A DNA stretch of 33,709 bases from Actinomycetota bacterium (GTDB lineage Bacteria; Actinomycetota; Acidimicrobiia; Acidimicrobiales; Ilumatobacteraceae): the NCBI GenBank assembly GCA_009919275.1, contig RGCG01000014.1, positions 1 to 33,709 of the forward strand, written 5' to 3'. Below the pieces are notes generated by a model. That model made no database searches and was not told the origin of the DNA. It was given only the letters and a program-made list of their open reading frames with translations. This document shows, one piece after another, positions 14,988-23,245 of the stretch. Position numbers and translations under genes: made by a program. Each line of letters opens with the position of its first letter. Positions within the stretch are counted from its first letter, which is position 1.

Positions 14988-16783
14988 TGGCGTGGCGACA
15001 GGGCGTTGGTCTCACCGAGGAAGAGCGGGTCACTCGCGACGAGGCGAAGAGCCTTCTTCTTCGCACACTGCAAATGGCGGCGCCGTTCCGCAGAACCATC
15101 TACTTCGCTCTCGCGTGCGTGATCACGGTGACATTGTGCTCATTGGCCGGGCCGGTCGTGATCAAACACGGTATCGATGCGGGTATCCGGAAAGCCGACG
15201 AGGGCGCCCTGAATCTTGCGGTCGTCATGTACGTTGCAATCGTCATCACCTCTTACTGCATTGGTCGGTTGCAGTACCTCTTCATCAACAATGCAGGCGA
15301 GAATTTCCTGCGCCTGCTGCGCATCAAGGTCTTCGCCCAGATGCAGCGTCAATCGATGAGTTTCTTCGACCGCGAAAAGGCCGGTGTGCTGGTGGCGCGC
15401 ATGACCGCCGACATCGAGAGCATGGCGGAAATTGTGCAGTGGGGTCTGCTGCAGTTCATCTCGTCGGCGATTCTCTTCGTGCTCGCCGTGATTCTCCTCT
15501 TCTTCCTGTCGTGGGAACTCACGATCGTTGCTCTGTTGGTGATGCCCTACATCTGGTTTGCCACCGTGAAGTTCCAACGCGATTCGAACAAGGCCTACCT
15601 GGCGGTGCGCGAACGCGTGGGAGCAAATCTGTCGGCCCTGCAGGAAAGCATCGCCGCGGTGCGCGTCATTCAGGCCTACTCCCGCGAAGAAGAGCAGATC
15701 CGCCGCTTCCGCGCCTCGAATCAGGCCCTGTACCGCAGCCACATGAAGAGCGTGAAGGTCAGTACGTGGTACTTCGGCCTCATCGAGTTCTCGGGGGTTC
15801 TCGCCTCGGCACTCATCGTTGGCGTCGGTGGTTGGTTGGTGCACCGCGGTTCGGTGTCGGTTGGCACGGTCGTGGCCTTCGTGTTGCTCTTGTCGAATCT
15901 CTTCGATCCGGTGCAGCAACTGTCGCAGTTGTACAACACGATGCAATCGGCGGGTGCCGCACTGAAAAAGTTGTTCGGCATCCTCGATACCGATCCGGAA
16001 ATCGACGAACGACCTGGCGCAGTCGATCTACCGGCACGCGGAGATCTGTGCGTCGACAACGTCACGTTCACCTACCACGACGGTTCACAGCCAGCCATCG
16101 AAAAGGCATCTCTCGTTTTGCCGGCGGGTCAGCGACTCGCACTCGTCGGACCAACCGGCGCCGGCAAGTCGACACTTGCAAAGTTGATGGCCCGCTTGTA
16201 CGACCCGATTTCCGGCTCGATCAGCTTCGGTGGCGTCGACCTGCGCGACGCGGGAATGGACTCGTTGCGTCAACGCATCGTCGTCGTGCCCCAAGAGGGT
16301 TTCCTCTTCAACGGCACCATTCGCGACAATTTGCGCATCGCCAAACCCGACGCGAGCGAAGACGAAATCGTCGCCGCGCTGCGCGCGCTCGGCGTACTCG
16401 AAAGGTTCGCGGAACTGCCCGACGGACTCGACACGGAAGTACGTGAACGCGGTTCGCGATTCTCGGCCGGGGAACGCCAACTTGTCTCGCTGGCCCGCGC
16501 GGCACTCGTCGACCCGGCGGTGTTGGTTCTCGACGAAGCAACCTCGAATCTCGATCCGGGCACCGAAAAGGATGTCGAAGCGGCACTCGACGCCCTGATG
16601 CATGGCCGCTCGGTGATCGTGGTTGCGCACCGCCTCACAACGGTGCAGCGTGCCGACCGCATTGCGGTTGTCGACCACGCAACGATCGTCGAACAGGGAA
16701 GCCACGACGAATTGATGTCACTCGATGGCTCCTACGCGCGGTTGGTCAAGGCCTGGAATTCCGCGCAGCCGATGCGCGGTTAG
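14987..16783 (+). CDS. ABC exporter half-transporter, catalytic-Walker-B subunit
   Basis: This 598-aa protein has a membrane domain (about 35-325) with the NVGANLSALQESIAAVRVIQAYSRE-type coupling helix region and an ATPase domain (about 352-590). Walker A is VGPTGAGKST (K394), the Q-loop has Q436, Walker B is LVLDE with the catalytic E517, and the switch histidine is H548. Its signature is FSAGE (492-496) rather than LSGGQ. Combined with the upstream subunit, the canonical Walker B here faces the canonical LSGGQ there, giving one working site, while the two altered elements pair in the other. The stop TAG overlaps the convergent DUF805 stop in the four bases TTAG at 16780-16783. Confidence 0.92.
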   Translation: MAWRQGVGLTEEERVTRDEAKSLLLRTLQMAAPFRRTIYFALACVITVTLCSLAGPVVIKHGIDAGIRKADEGALNLAVVMYVAIVITSYCIGRLQYLFINNAGENFLRLLRIKVFAQMQRQSMSFFDREKAGVLVARMTADIESMAEIVQWGLLQFISSAILFVLAVILLFFLSWELTIVALLVMPYIWFATVKFQRDSNKAYLAVRERVGANLSALQESIAAVRVIQAYSREEEQIRRFRASNQALYRSHMKSVKVSTWYFGLIEFSGVLASALIVGVGGWLVHRGSVSVGTVVAFVLLLSNLFDPVQQLSQLYNTMQSAGAALKKLFGILDTDPEIDERPGAVDLPARGDLCVDNVTFTYHDGSQPAIEKASLVLPAGQRLALVGPTGAGKSTLAKLMARLYDPISGSISFGGVDLRDAGMDSLRQRIVVVPQEGFLFNGTIRDNLRIAKPDASEDEIVAALRALGVLERFAELPDGLDTEVRERGSRFSAGERQLVSLARAALVDPAVLVLDEATSNLDPGTEKDVEAALDALMHGRSVIVVAHRLTTVQRADRIAVVDHATIVEQGSHDELMSLDGSYARLVKAWNSAQPMRG

Positions 16784-17103
16784 GCGGAAAGGGGCGGTGG
16801 GGGAGGCCCGAAACGGTTTTCGCCTTCGGTACCGGGTTGTGTCCAAAAGACCAGGTTGACGATCGGGATCAGGCACCACCAGCCACGGCGGTTGGTGTCG
16901 TGCATGCGTCTGATGCCGAACATCACGTGGGGGACGAGCGTGGCGACGCCGAAGATGTTGGCGACCGATTTGGAGATGCCGTTCAGAATGAGCTCGCCGG
17001 CGATGACGAAAAGGAACCACCACCAAAAGTCGCTGCGCCGTGCGCGCGTGCGAAAGTTGAGGTAGTTGATGAATCCGGTCTTGACGGCCACGACAATCGG
17101 CAT
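16780..17103 (-). CDS. DUF805 family small membrane protein
   Basis: The 107-aa protein matches DUF805: an N-terminal NYLNFRTRARRSDFWWWFLF segment leading into a membrane helix, a second hydrophobic stretch (ANIFGVATLVPHVMFGIRR) ending in the RRMHDTNRRGWW motif, a last helix (CLIPIVNLVFW) and the GENRFGPPPP tail. The function of the family is unknown. The ATG at 17103 is preceded by a -10 hexamer 7 nt upstream. An in-frame extension to 17439 would overlap metH and is not coding. Its stop overlaps that of the ABC exporter gene. Confidence 0.85.
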   Translation of the reverse strand: MPIVVAVKTGFINYLNFRTRARRSDFWWWFLFVIAGELILNGISKSVANIFGVATLVPHVMFGIRRMHDTNRRGWWCLIPIVNLVFWTQPGTEGENRFGPPPPPLSA

Positions 17104-17110
17104 AGATCCA

Positions 17111-17116
17111 ACCGTA
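17111..17116 (-). promoter_or_regulatory. -10 hexamer TACGGT for the DUF805 gene
   Basis: On the minus strand TACGGT ends 7 nt before the ATG at 17103. It lies in the 59-nt gap after metH, so the gene has its own leaderless promoter and need not be read from metH. Confidence 0.5.
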
Positions 17117-17137
17117 TCGGTCTCGCGGTGGGCGACG

Positions 17138-17171
17138 CCGTCTTTAGCGGGCCACACCGTCTTTAGCGGGC
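17138..17171. repeat. 15-bp direct repeat over the metH stop
   Basis: CCGTCTTTAGCGGGC occurs at 17138-17152 and again at 17157-17171, 19 bp apart. The second copy contains the metH stop codon and its last two codons. It could be a local duplication or a paired protein-binding site just upstream of the DUF805 promoter. Confidence 0.7.
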
Positions 17172-20100
17172 AACAAAGTATTTGGCACGCGGATGGTGGC
17201 AGATGATCGCTGAGGTTGTTTGTTCGGGTTGGTACTGCCAGCCGGTCTCTTCGTTGACGACGATGCCGAGGCGACCAGCTTCGAGGAGATTCGCGACCGT
17301 TGCATTGTCTTCGAGATCGGGGCACGCGGGGTAGCCCCACGAGTAACGACCGCCCCGATATTGCTGACGGAAGAGACCGTGCAGGCTGGGTCCGTCTTCT
17401 TCGACGAAACCCCACTCGGTGCGAATGCGATGATGCCAATATTCGGCGAGAGCCTCGGCCATTTCGACGCCGAGGCCGTGAAGAACCAGGTAGTCCTGGT
17501 ACTTGTTCGCCGCGAAGAGTTCGGCTGCGCGGTCGCTGACGGCCTGACCCATGGTGACGATGTGGAATGCGGCGTAATCGGCCTCACCCGACTCGACACT
17601 GCGGAAGAAGTCGGCGATACAGAGGAACGGCTCTTCGTGCTGTCGTGGGTAGTGGAATCGCGCACGTTCGGAGGTGCGTGAATCGTCGGTCCAGACGACG
17701 AGGTCGTCGCCATCGCCGTTGACCGGGAAGTAGCCGTAGACAACTTGTGGCACGAGAACGCCGGTGGCCTTGGCGGTTGCGAGCTGCTCACGAAGGATGG
17801 GCCGGATGCGGGTCTTGAAGTCGTCGTCGGATTCGCCGTTCTCGGGCCGGAATTGCCATTGATTACGGAACAGCGCGGTCTCGTTGATGTACGCAGCGAT
17901 CTCGTCGATGCCGATGCCCTTCACGACTTTCGAGCCGAGGAACGGTGGTGTGAAGACGTGATTGTCGACGGCGACTTCGGGAGAACGTTTCGGCAGGTCG
18001 ACGGCGGATCGTTCGGTCTTGGTTCGCTCGGGTAGCACGCGACCGCTCGGGACGCGACCGAATTCCGGGTCGTTGACACCGGAGCGCTTCATCTCCATCA
18101 GCTTGTCGAGCGTATTGAGCCCCTCGAAGGCGTCACGCCCGTAGAAGACGCGTCCCTGGTACACCTCGCGCAGATCTTTTTCCACGTAGGTGCGTGTGAG
18201 CGCCGCACCACCGAGGAGAACCGGAAGATCGGCCATGCCGAGGTTGTTCAGCTCTTCGAGATTCTCGCGCATGATCAGAGTGCTCTTCACGAGCAGGCCG
18301 CTCATGCCGAGCGCATCGGCATTCACTTCTTTGACCTTTGCGATCATGTCGGCGATCGCAACCTTGATGCCGATGTTGTGCACTTCGTAGCCGTTGTTGG
18401 TGCAGATGATGTCGACGAGGTTCTTGCCGATGTCGTGCACGTCGCCCTTCACCGTGGCGAGTACGAGTCGACCCTTCGAGGTTTGACCTTCGACCTTCTC
18501 CATGTGCGGCTCGAGGTGGGCAACCGCGGTCTTCATCGTTTCCGCGCTCTGCAGCACGAATGGCAACTGCATCTGGCCCGAGCCGAACAGTTCGCCGACC
18601 ACCTTCATCCCGTCGAGGAGGATGTCGTTGATGATGGTGAGCGGAGCGATGCCCTGGGTCATCGCGGCGTCGAGATCGTCGGTCAGTCCGTCGCGTTCGG
18701 CGTCGATGATCCGCTGCTTCAGCCGGCGGTCGAGTGGCCAATCGCTGCGGTCTTCCTTGACCGCCGACACCGACTGCACGTCTTCGAACATTGTGAGCAG
18801 TGCGGTGAGTGCGTCTTGGCCCTCGTAGGGCTGGTCCCAGATCAGTGCGTTGCATGCCGCCTTCTGGTCGTCGGGAATGCGCGAAAGCGGAAGGATCTTG
18901 CTGGCATGCACGATGGCCGAGTCGAGCCCGGCCTCGACGCATTCGGCAAGGAAGACCGAGTTGAGCACCTGGCGAAGTGCGGGCTTCAGACCGAAGCTGA
19001 CGTTGCTGACTCCGAGCGTGGTGAATGCTCCCGGAATTTCGCTCTTGATGCGACGGATGGCTTCGATGGTGGCCATGCCGTCGCGACGTAGGTCGGCATC
19101 GCCCGTGCCGAGGGGGAAGGTGAGCGCATCGAAAATGAGGTCACTGGCGCGCAGACCGTAGCGCTCGGTTGCGATGGTGTGCAGGCGATGGGCAACTTCC
19201 ATCTTCCATTCGACGTCTCGCGCCTGGCCGCGTTCGTCGATGAGAAGACACACGGCCGCGCAGCCGTAATCGCGAGCGAGGCTGAAGACGCGGTCGAGGC
19301 GGCTGCCGACCTCTTCGCCGTCTTCCAAGTTCGCCGAGTTGAGAACCGCGCGACCGCCGTTGTGGCGCAACGCCGCTTCCATCACCTCGGGTTCGGTGGA
19401 GTCGAGAACCAACGGGGCGCTCACCTGCGAAGCGAAGCGGCTGGCGATTTCGTCCATGTCGATTGCGCCGTTACGACCGACGTAGTCGACACAGACGTCG
19501 ATGACGTGGGCACCCTCGCGCACCTGGTCGCTGCCCATTTTGGTGCAGCCGTCCCAGTCGCCGGCGAGCATGAGGTCGCGGAACGCTTTCGAGCCGTTGG
19601 TGTTCGTGCGTTCGCCGATGATGAGGAACGAGTTGTCCTGTCTGATCGGCACGGGTGAATAAAGAGAGGTGAGTGATGGCTCGAGGACCGGTGTGCGCTT
19701 GCCGGGCGTCACGTTGCGCACGGCCTCGACGACCTGACGCAGGTGTTCGGGAGTCGTGCCGCAACAACCACCGACGACGGTGATGCCGAGGTCTTCCACG
19801 TGATGCCGGTGGAATGATGCAAGTTCCGACGGGGTGAGGTCGTAGTGCGTGCGGCCATCAACCACGCTCGGCAGGCCCGCGTTCGGCAGAACCGAAATCG
19901 GAATGGGCGAGTGCTGCGAGAGGTGGCGCAGGTGTTCTTGCATCTCGGCAGGGCCGGTGGCGCAGTTGATTCCGATGACATCGGGGCGCATGGCCTCGAG
20001 TGCGACGAGGGCGGCTCCGATTTCGGTGCCGACGAGCATGCGGCCCGTGGTTTCCATCGTGACCTGAACCTGAATCGGGACTTCGCGGCCGACGATTTTC

Positions 20101-20639
20101 ATCGCCTTGCGGCAGGCCTGCATCGCGGCCTTGATCTGGAGGAGGTCCATGCATGTTTCGATGAGGAAGAGATCGCTGCCGCCGTCGAGCAGACCGCGGG
20201 CCTGTTCGACATAGGAATCGTGCAGTTCCGTGAATCCGATGTGCCCCAGGCTCGGCAACTTGGTGCCGGGCCCGATGGAACCAGCGACGAAGCGACTGCG
20301 ACCGTCGGCTTCGAAACCGCTAGCAACCTCGCGGGCCAGGCTGGCCGCAGCGACGTTGAGTTCGTAGGCGCGTTCCGGAATGTCGTATTCGGTGAGAACC
20401 GTCGAGAACGATCCGAACGAGGCGGTCTCGATGGCGTCGACGCCGACGGCGAGGAATGCCTCGTGCATCGAACGGATGACGTCGGGTCGCGTGAGACACA
20501 GCATTTCGTTGCAGCCCTCGAGTGACGGTCCACCGAAGTCGTCGGGCCCGAGGTCGAGTCCTTGGACGAAGGTTCCGAAGGCCCCGTCGAAGACGATGAC
20601 GCGTTCGTTGACGGCTTCGAGGTAGGTCTGACGTGCCAT
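17163..20639 (-). CDS. metH: Cobalamin-dependent methionine synthase
   Basis: MetH methylates homocysteine to methionine using methyltetrahydrofolate and B12. All modules are present in 1158 aa: homocysteine domain (about 1-310) with zinc ligands C226, C292 and C293 (GGCCGTTPEH); folate domain (about 335-620, FLIIGERTNTNGS); cobalamin cap (about 640-715); B12 domain (about 722-860) with the lower ligand H735 in GDVHDIGKN; and the SAM-dependent reactivation domain (about 890-1158) with RGGRYSWGYPACPD. I chose the ATG at 20639 rather than the GTG at 20648, because the GTG directly abuts the promoter hexamer. The gene is divergent from a cobalamin adenosyltransferase. The 66-nt gap between them has no room for a cobalamin riboswitch. 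Confidence 0.97.
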   Translation of the reverse strand: MARQTYLEAVNERVIVFDGAFGTFVQGLDLGPDDFGGPSLEGCNEMLCLTRPDVIRSMHEAFLAVGVDAIETASFGSFSTVLTEYDIPERAYELNVAAASLAREVASGFEADGRSRFVAGSIGPGTKLPSLGHIGFTELHDSYVEQARGLLDGGSDLFLIETCMDLLQIKAAMQACRKAMKIVGREVPIQVQVTMETTGRMLVGTEIGAALVALEAMRPDVIGINCATGPAEMQEHLRHLSQHSPIPISVLPNAGLPSVVDGRTHYDLTPSELASFHRHHVEDLGITVVGGCCGTTPEHLRQVVEAVRNVTPGKRTPVLEPSLTSLYSPVPIRQDNSFLIIGERTNTNGSKAFRDLMLAGDWDGCTKMGSDQVREGAHVIDVCVDYVGRNGAIDMDEIASRFASQVSAPLVLDSTEPEVMEAALRHNGGRAVLNSANLEDGEEVGSRLDRVFSLARDYGCAAVCLLIDERGQARDVEWKMEVAHRLHTIATERYGLRASDLIFDALTFPLGTGDADLRRDGMATIEAIRRIKSEIPGAFTTLGVSNVSFGLKPALRQVLNSVFLAECVEAGLDSAIVHASKILPLSRIPDDQKAACNALIWDQPYEGQDALTALLTMFEDVQSVSAVKEDRSDWPLDRRLKQRIIDAERDGLTDDLDAAMTQGIAPLTIINDILLDGMKVVGELFGSGQMQLPFVLQSAETMKTAVAHLEPHMEKVEGQTSKGRLVLATVKGDVHDIGKNLVDIICTNNGYEVHNIGIKVAIADMIAKVKEVNADALGMSGLLVKSTLIMRENLEELNNLGMADLPVLLGGAALTRTYVEKDLREVYQGRVFYGRDAFEGLNTLDKLMEMKRSGVNDPEFGRVPSGRVLPERTKTERSAVDLPKRSPEVAVDNHVFTPPFLGSKVVKGIGIDEIAAYINETALFRNQWQFRPENGESDDDFKTRIRPILREQLATAKATGVLVPQVVYGYFPVNGDGDDLVVWTDDSRTSERARFHYPRQHEEPFLCIADFFRSVESGEADYAAFHIVTMGQAVSDRAAELFAANKYQDYLVLHGLGVEMAEALAEYWHHRIRTEWGFVEEDGPSLHGLFRQQYRGGRYSWGYPACPDLEDNATVANLLEAGRLGIVVNEETGWQYQPEQTTSAIICHHPRAKYFVAR

Positions 20640-20648
20640 GAGACTCAC

Positions 20649-20654
20649 AAGTTA
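20649..20654 (-). promoter_or_regulatory. -10 hexamer TAACTT for metH
   Basis: On the minus strand TAACTT ends 9 nt before the metH ATG. It abuts an in-frame GTG, which therefore cannot be in the mRNA; this sets the start at 20639. Confidence 0.5.
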
Positions 20655-20690
20655 TCCGCACAGGATCGGGCTGGATCGTGCTTTGCGAAC

Positions 20691-20696
20691 TAGCGT
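20691..20696 (+). promoter_or_regulatory. -10 hexamer TAGCGT for the cobalamin adenosyltransferase gene
   Basis: TAGCGT ends 9 nt before the ATG at 20706, giving no leader or a very short one. It shares a 66-nt divergent region with the metH promoter. Confidence 0.5.
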
Positions 20697-20705
20697 TCAG
20701 GTCAC

Positions 20706-21272
20706 ATGACACGCCAGCCGATCTACACACGCGACGGAGACGACGGCACGACCGGTCTCTTCTACGGCGGGCGGGTGCCGAAGGACTCCGAACTCCCCAG
20801 GGCGTACGGCACCGTCGACGAAGCTCAGGCGGTTCTCGGTCTGGCGCGCAGTGCAGCCGCAGGTAACAGCGGCGACGCGCGCTCGGCAGAAGTCGTGAAA
20901 ATGCTCGAACCGTTCATGCGCGACCTGTGGGTGTTGATGGCCGAACTAGCCACGCTTCCCGAGAACCGCCACAAGCTCGTTCCCGGCCAGTCGTGTGTGT
21001 CACCCGACATGGTCGAGCGCATGGAAACCCTGATCGACCTTCTCGACACGCAGTTCGATCCGCCGACCGAGTTCGTCGTGCCCGGCGAGCACCCGGTCTC
21101 GGCGTGGCTCGACCTTGCGCGCACGGTCGTGCGCCGCGCCGAACGCCACTCCGTTGCCGCGGCACCGTCGCCCTCGCAGGTCGTGCCGTACCTCAATCGT
21201 CTCTCGGACTTGTTGTGGACCATGGCGCGGTGGCAGGAAGGCAAGAGCAAGCCGGTGCGCACCGTTTCGTAG
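20706..21272 (+). CDS. pduO: PduO-type ATP:cob(I)alamin adenosyltransferase
   Basis: The enzyme makes adenosylcobalamin from ATP and reduced cobalamin. In 188 aa the family hallmarks are visible: the N-terminal TRDGDDGTTGLF nucleotide-binding stretch, AYGTVDEAQAVLGLAR (about 34-48), FVVPGEHPVSAWLDLARTVVRRAER (about 123-147) with the conserved RRAER, and YLNRLSDLLWTMAR (about 162-175). It is a cytoplasmic trimer in known members. It faces metH, which uses the other B12 cofactor form (methylcobalamin), so the pair marks a B12-using cell. The TAG stop doubles as the first bases of the next gene's -10 hexamer. Confidence 0.88.
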   Translation: MTRQPIYTRDGDDGTTGLFYGGRVPKDSELPRAYGTVDEAQAVLGLARSAAAGNSGDARSAEVVKMLEPFMRDLWVLMAELATLPENRHKLVPGQSCVSPDMVERMETLIDLLDTQFDPPTEFVVPGEHPVSAWLDLARTVVRRAERHSVAAAPSPSQVVPYLNRLSDLLWTMARWQEGKSKPVRTVS

Positions 21273-21275
21273 ACT
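21270..21275 (+). promoter_or_regulatory. -10 hexamer TAGACT for leucyl aminopeptidase, built on the upstream stop codon
   Basis: TAGACT begins with the TAG stop of the adenosyltransferase gene and ends 7 nt before the GTG at 21283. It fixes that GTG as the start. Confidence 0.55.
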
Positions 21276-21282
21276 GCGACGC

Positions 21283-22755
21283 GTGAGCATCACCTTCAAG
21301 GTTTCCCGGTCCTCGTCCACCACCGAAGCCGTCGGCGTCGTCGTCGCATCCGACGGTCCCGTTCCGTCAGAGATCGGTCTCAATCGAAAGCAGCTCTCGG
21401 CTCGAGGCTTCGACGCGAAGGTCGGTCAAACCCTCGTGCTGCACGGATTGCGCGGATCGCGCATCGTTGTCGCCGTTGGTATCGGCGACCCGCGGAAGTT
21501 CGGTCCCACCGAAGCACGCAACACTGCGGCGGCTCTGGCCCGCGCAGTGTCGAAGTCGACGTCGGTCTCCACCGGTCTCGCCGATGCCGGCAGCGGCAAT
21601 CGCGCGCAGATCGCACAGGCGGTTGTCGAGGGCTTCAGGCTTGCCACCCATCGTTACACCGATCTGAAGAACGACAAGTCGTCGGCGTCGAGGATCGAGT
21701 CTGTCGTGTTGACCGCGTCGTCGAAGTCGGCGGCCGCTGTGCACAACGGTGTCGCACGCGGAACCACGGTGGCAGACGCGGTGTGCATGGCGCGCGATCT
21801 TGCCAACATGCCGCCCGCGTACCTCACCGCGCGCATGATGGCTGAACGCGCCGTTGCAATCGGTCAAGCAACCGGTCTCGATGTGAAGGTGTACGACCGT
21901 GACCAGCTCGCCAACATGGGTTGCGGCGGCATCCTGGGCGTCAACAAAGGCAGCACCGAACCGCCGCGGATGGTGAAGCTCGTCTACACGCCGAAGTCCG
22001 GCGCAAAGCTCATCAAGGGCCGCAAGGGTCACGTGGTTCTCGTTGGAAAGGGTGTGATGTACGACTCGGGTGGCATCTCGCTCAAGCCATCTGATCCCTC
22101 GCATGCCGTCATGAAGATGGACATGTCGGGTGCTGCTGCCGTTCTGGCCACGATGAGCACGCTTGCCGCGTTGAACTGCAAGGTGCAGGTCACGGCTTAT
22201 CTCATGTGTACCGACAACATGCCGTCGGGTTCCGCACTCAAGTTGGGTGACGTTCTCACGATGCGCAACGGCAAGACCGTCGAGATCCACAACACAGATG
22301 CCGAGGGTCGTCTGATTCTCGCCGACGGCCTTTCGCTTGCCGCCGAATCGAAACCGCATGCCATCATCGACATCGCCACACTGACGGGCGCCTGCATCGT
22401 TGCGCTGGGCGAGAAGGTGGCGGGTGTTCTTGGCAACAACGATGCCCTCGTCGAACAACTACGCAAGGCATCGTCGCGTGTCGACGAACCCATCTGGCCC
22501 CTGCCGCTCGTCAAGGAATATCGCAAGTTGCTCGATTCGACCGTTGCCGACATGCGCAATATCGGTGGGCCGTACGGCGGATCAATCACTGCGGCAGTGT
22601 TTCTCAATGAATTCGTGAGCGACACTCCTTGGGCACATCTCGACATCGCCGGCCCGATGAAAGTCGACGGTGATGACGGCTGGATGCAAAAGGGGGCCAC
22701 GGCATTCGGCACCCGTCTGCTCATCGACACCGTGTGCAATTTCACCGCCGTTTAG
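21283..22755 (+). CDS. pepA: Leucyl aminopeptidase (M17 family)
   Basis: Cytosolic di-zinc/manganese aminopeptidase that trims N-terminal residues from peptides. The 490-aa protein has an N-terminal macro-like domain (about 1-160) and the M17 catalytic domain. The signature NTDAEGRL lies at 337-344. Metal ligands are K256, D261, D280, D339 and E341, with catalytic K268 and R343, matching E. coli PepA by position. The start is GTG at 21283, 7 nt after a -10 hexamer. Although only 10 nt separate it from the adenosyltransferase, it seems to have its own promoter. The stop codon lies in the first unit of a triple repeat. Confidence 0.95.
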   Translation: MSITFKVSRSSSTTEAVGVVVASDGPVPSEIGLNRKQLSARGFDAKVGQTLVLHGLRGSRIVVAVGIGDPRKFGPTEARNTAAALARAVSKSTSVSTGLADAGSGNRAQIAQAVVEGFRLATHRYTDLKNDKSSASRIESVVLTASSKSAAAVHNGVARGTTVADAVCMARDLANMPPAYLTARMMAERAVAIGQATGLDVKVYDRDQLANMGCGGILGVNKGSTEPPRMVKLVYTPKSGAKLIKGRKGHVVLVGKGVMYDSGGISLKPSDPSHAVMKMDMSGAAAVLATMSTLAALNCKVQVTAYLMCTDNMPSGSALKLGDVLTMRNGKTVEIHNTDAEGRLILADGLSLAAESKPHAIIDIATLTGACIVALGEKVAGVLGNNDALVEQLRKASSRVDEPIWPLPLVKEYRKLLDSTVADMRNIGGPYGGSITAAVFLNEFVSDTPWAHLDIAGPMKVDGDDGWMQKGATAFGTRLLIDTVCNFTAV

Positions 22756-22799
22756 GCGAAGGGCACAGTCGTTTAGTCGATAGACAATCGTTTAGGCGA
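22749..22799. repeat. Three 11-bp direct repeats between convergent genes
   Basis: CGTTTAGGCGA at 22749-22759, CGTTTAGTCGA at 22770-22780 and CGTTTAGGCGA at 22789-22799 fill the gap between two convergent stop codons. The first holds the pepA stop, the third holds the stop of the minus-strand gene. Unit spacing is 21 and 19 bp, about two helical turns. Confidence 0.75.
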
Positions 22800-23205
22800 C
22801 GTAACCGCCGTGAGCATCGCGCAGGTAGCGCGGCAGGCGTGACAGATAACGGTCGGAGAGCGGTGGCACGCGTGTTCGCACCGCCAAACCGTTCGCATAC
22901 GTCTGTGCCAACCCGAAGATGTTGAGACGATCGATTGCCCGTGTGAAAGGCGATTCGTGCCCGGGCCGGAAGGTGGTGCCCAAGGCCTGGGCGGTCTCCG
23001 GCAAGTCGAGCTCGTAGCCGTCGGGGAAATGATCGAATCCGGCGACGAGGCGACGCAGCAACCACGTTGCAGTCGGGCCGAGAATCCCCAGCCAGAACTG
23101 CTCGACGTAGTCACTGCGGGCGGGAAAACCCGTCGAATCGAAGATCGGGTCCGACCATGGGTAGACGGCGATGGTGTCGTTGTTCGTTTGGATGGTGAGC
23201 GTCAT
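22792..23205 (-). CDS. Conserved actinobacterial protein of unknown function
   Basis: The 137-aa protein has no signal peptide and no clear membrane span. Visible features: an N-terminal YPWSDPIFDSTGFPARSDYVEQFWLGILGPTATWLLRRL segment, then ELDLPETAQALGTTFRPGHESPFTRAIDRL, a pattern like a winged-helix recognition region (small set of helices followed by a strand pair NGLAVRTRVPPL), and a basic tail (RYLSRLPRYLRDAH). Similar short proteins occur widely in actinobacteria as far as I recall, without a known role. The ATG at 23205 follows a GGAG Shine-Dalgarno; a longer frame to 23514 would overlap the divergent glycosidase and is not favoured. DNA binding is only a suggestion. Confidence 0.7.
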   Translation of the reverse strand: MTLTIQTNNDTIAVYPWSDPIFDSTGFPARSDYVEQFWLGILGPTATWLLRRLVAGFDHFPDGYELDLPETAQALGTTFRPGHESPFTRAIDRLNIFGLAQTYANGLAVRTRVPPLSDRYLSRLPRYLRDAHGGYVA

Positions 23206-23245
23206 GTCTCCATGTGTGCGGAAAGCGTGTGCTTCGCGACAGCCG

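Noticed and set aside
14992-16446. 484-aa plus-strand frame inside the second ABC gene
   Set aside because: Arg/His-rich alternative frame of a gene with intact Walker motifs.
20640-20705. Cobalamin riboswitch ahead of metH
   Set aside because: The whole divergent gap is 66 nt, far too short, and lacks a B12-box-like segment.
22749-22799. Mini CRISPR array
   Set aside because: Three 11-bp units with 8-10-nt gaps are too short for repeats and spacers, and no cas gene is present.
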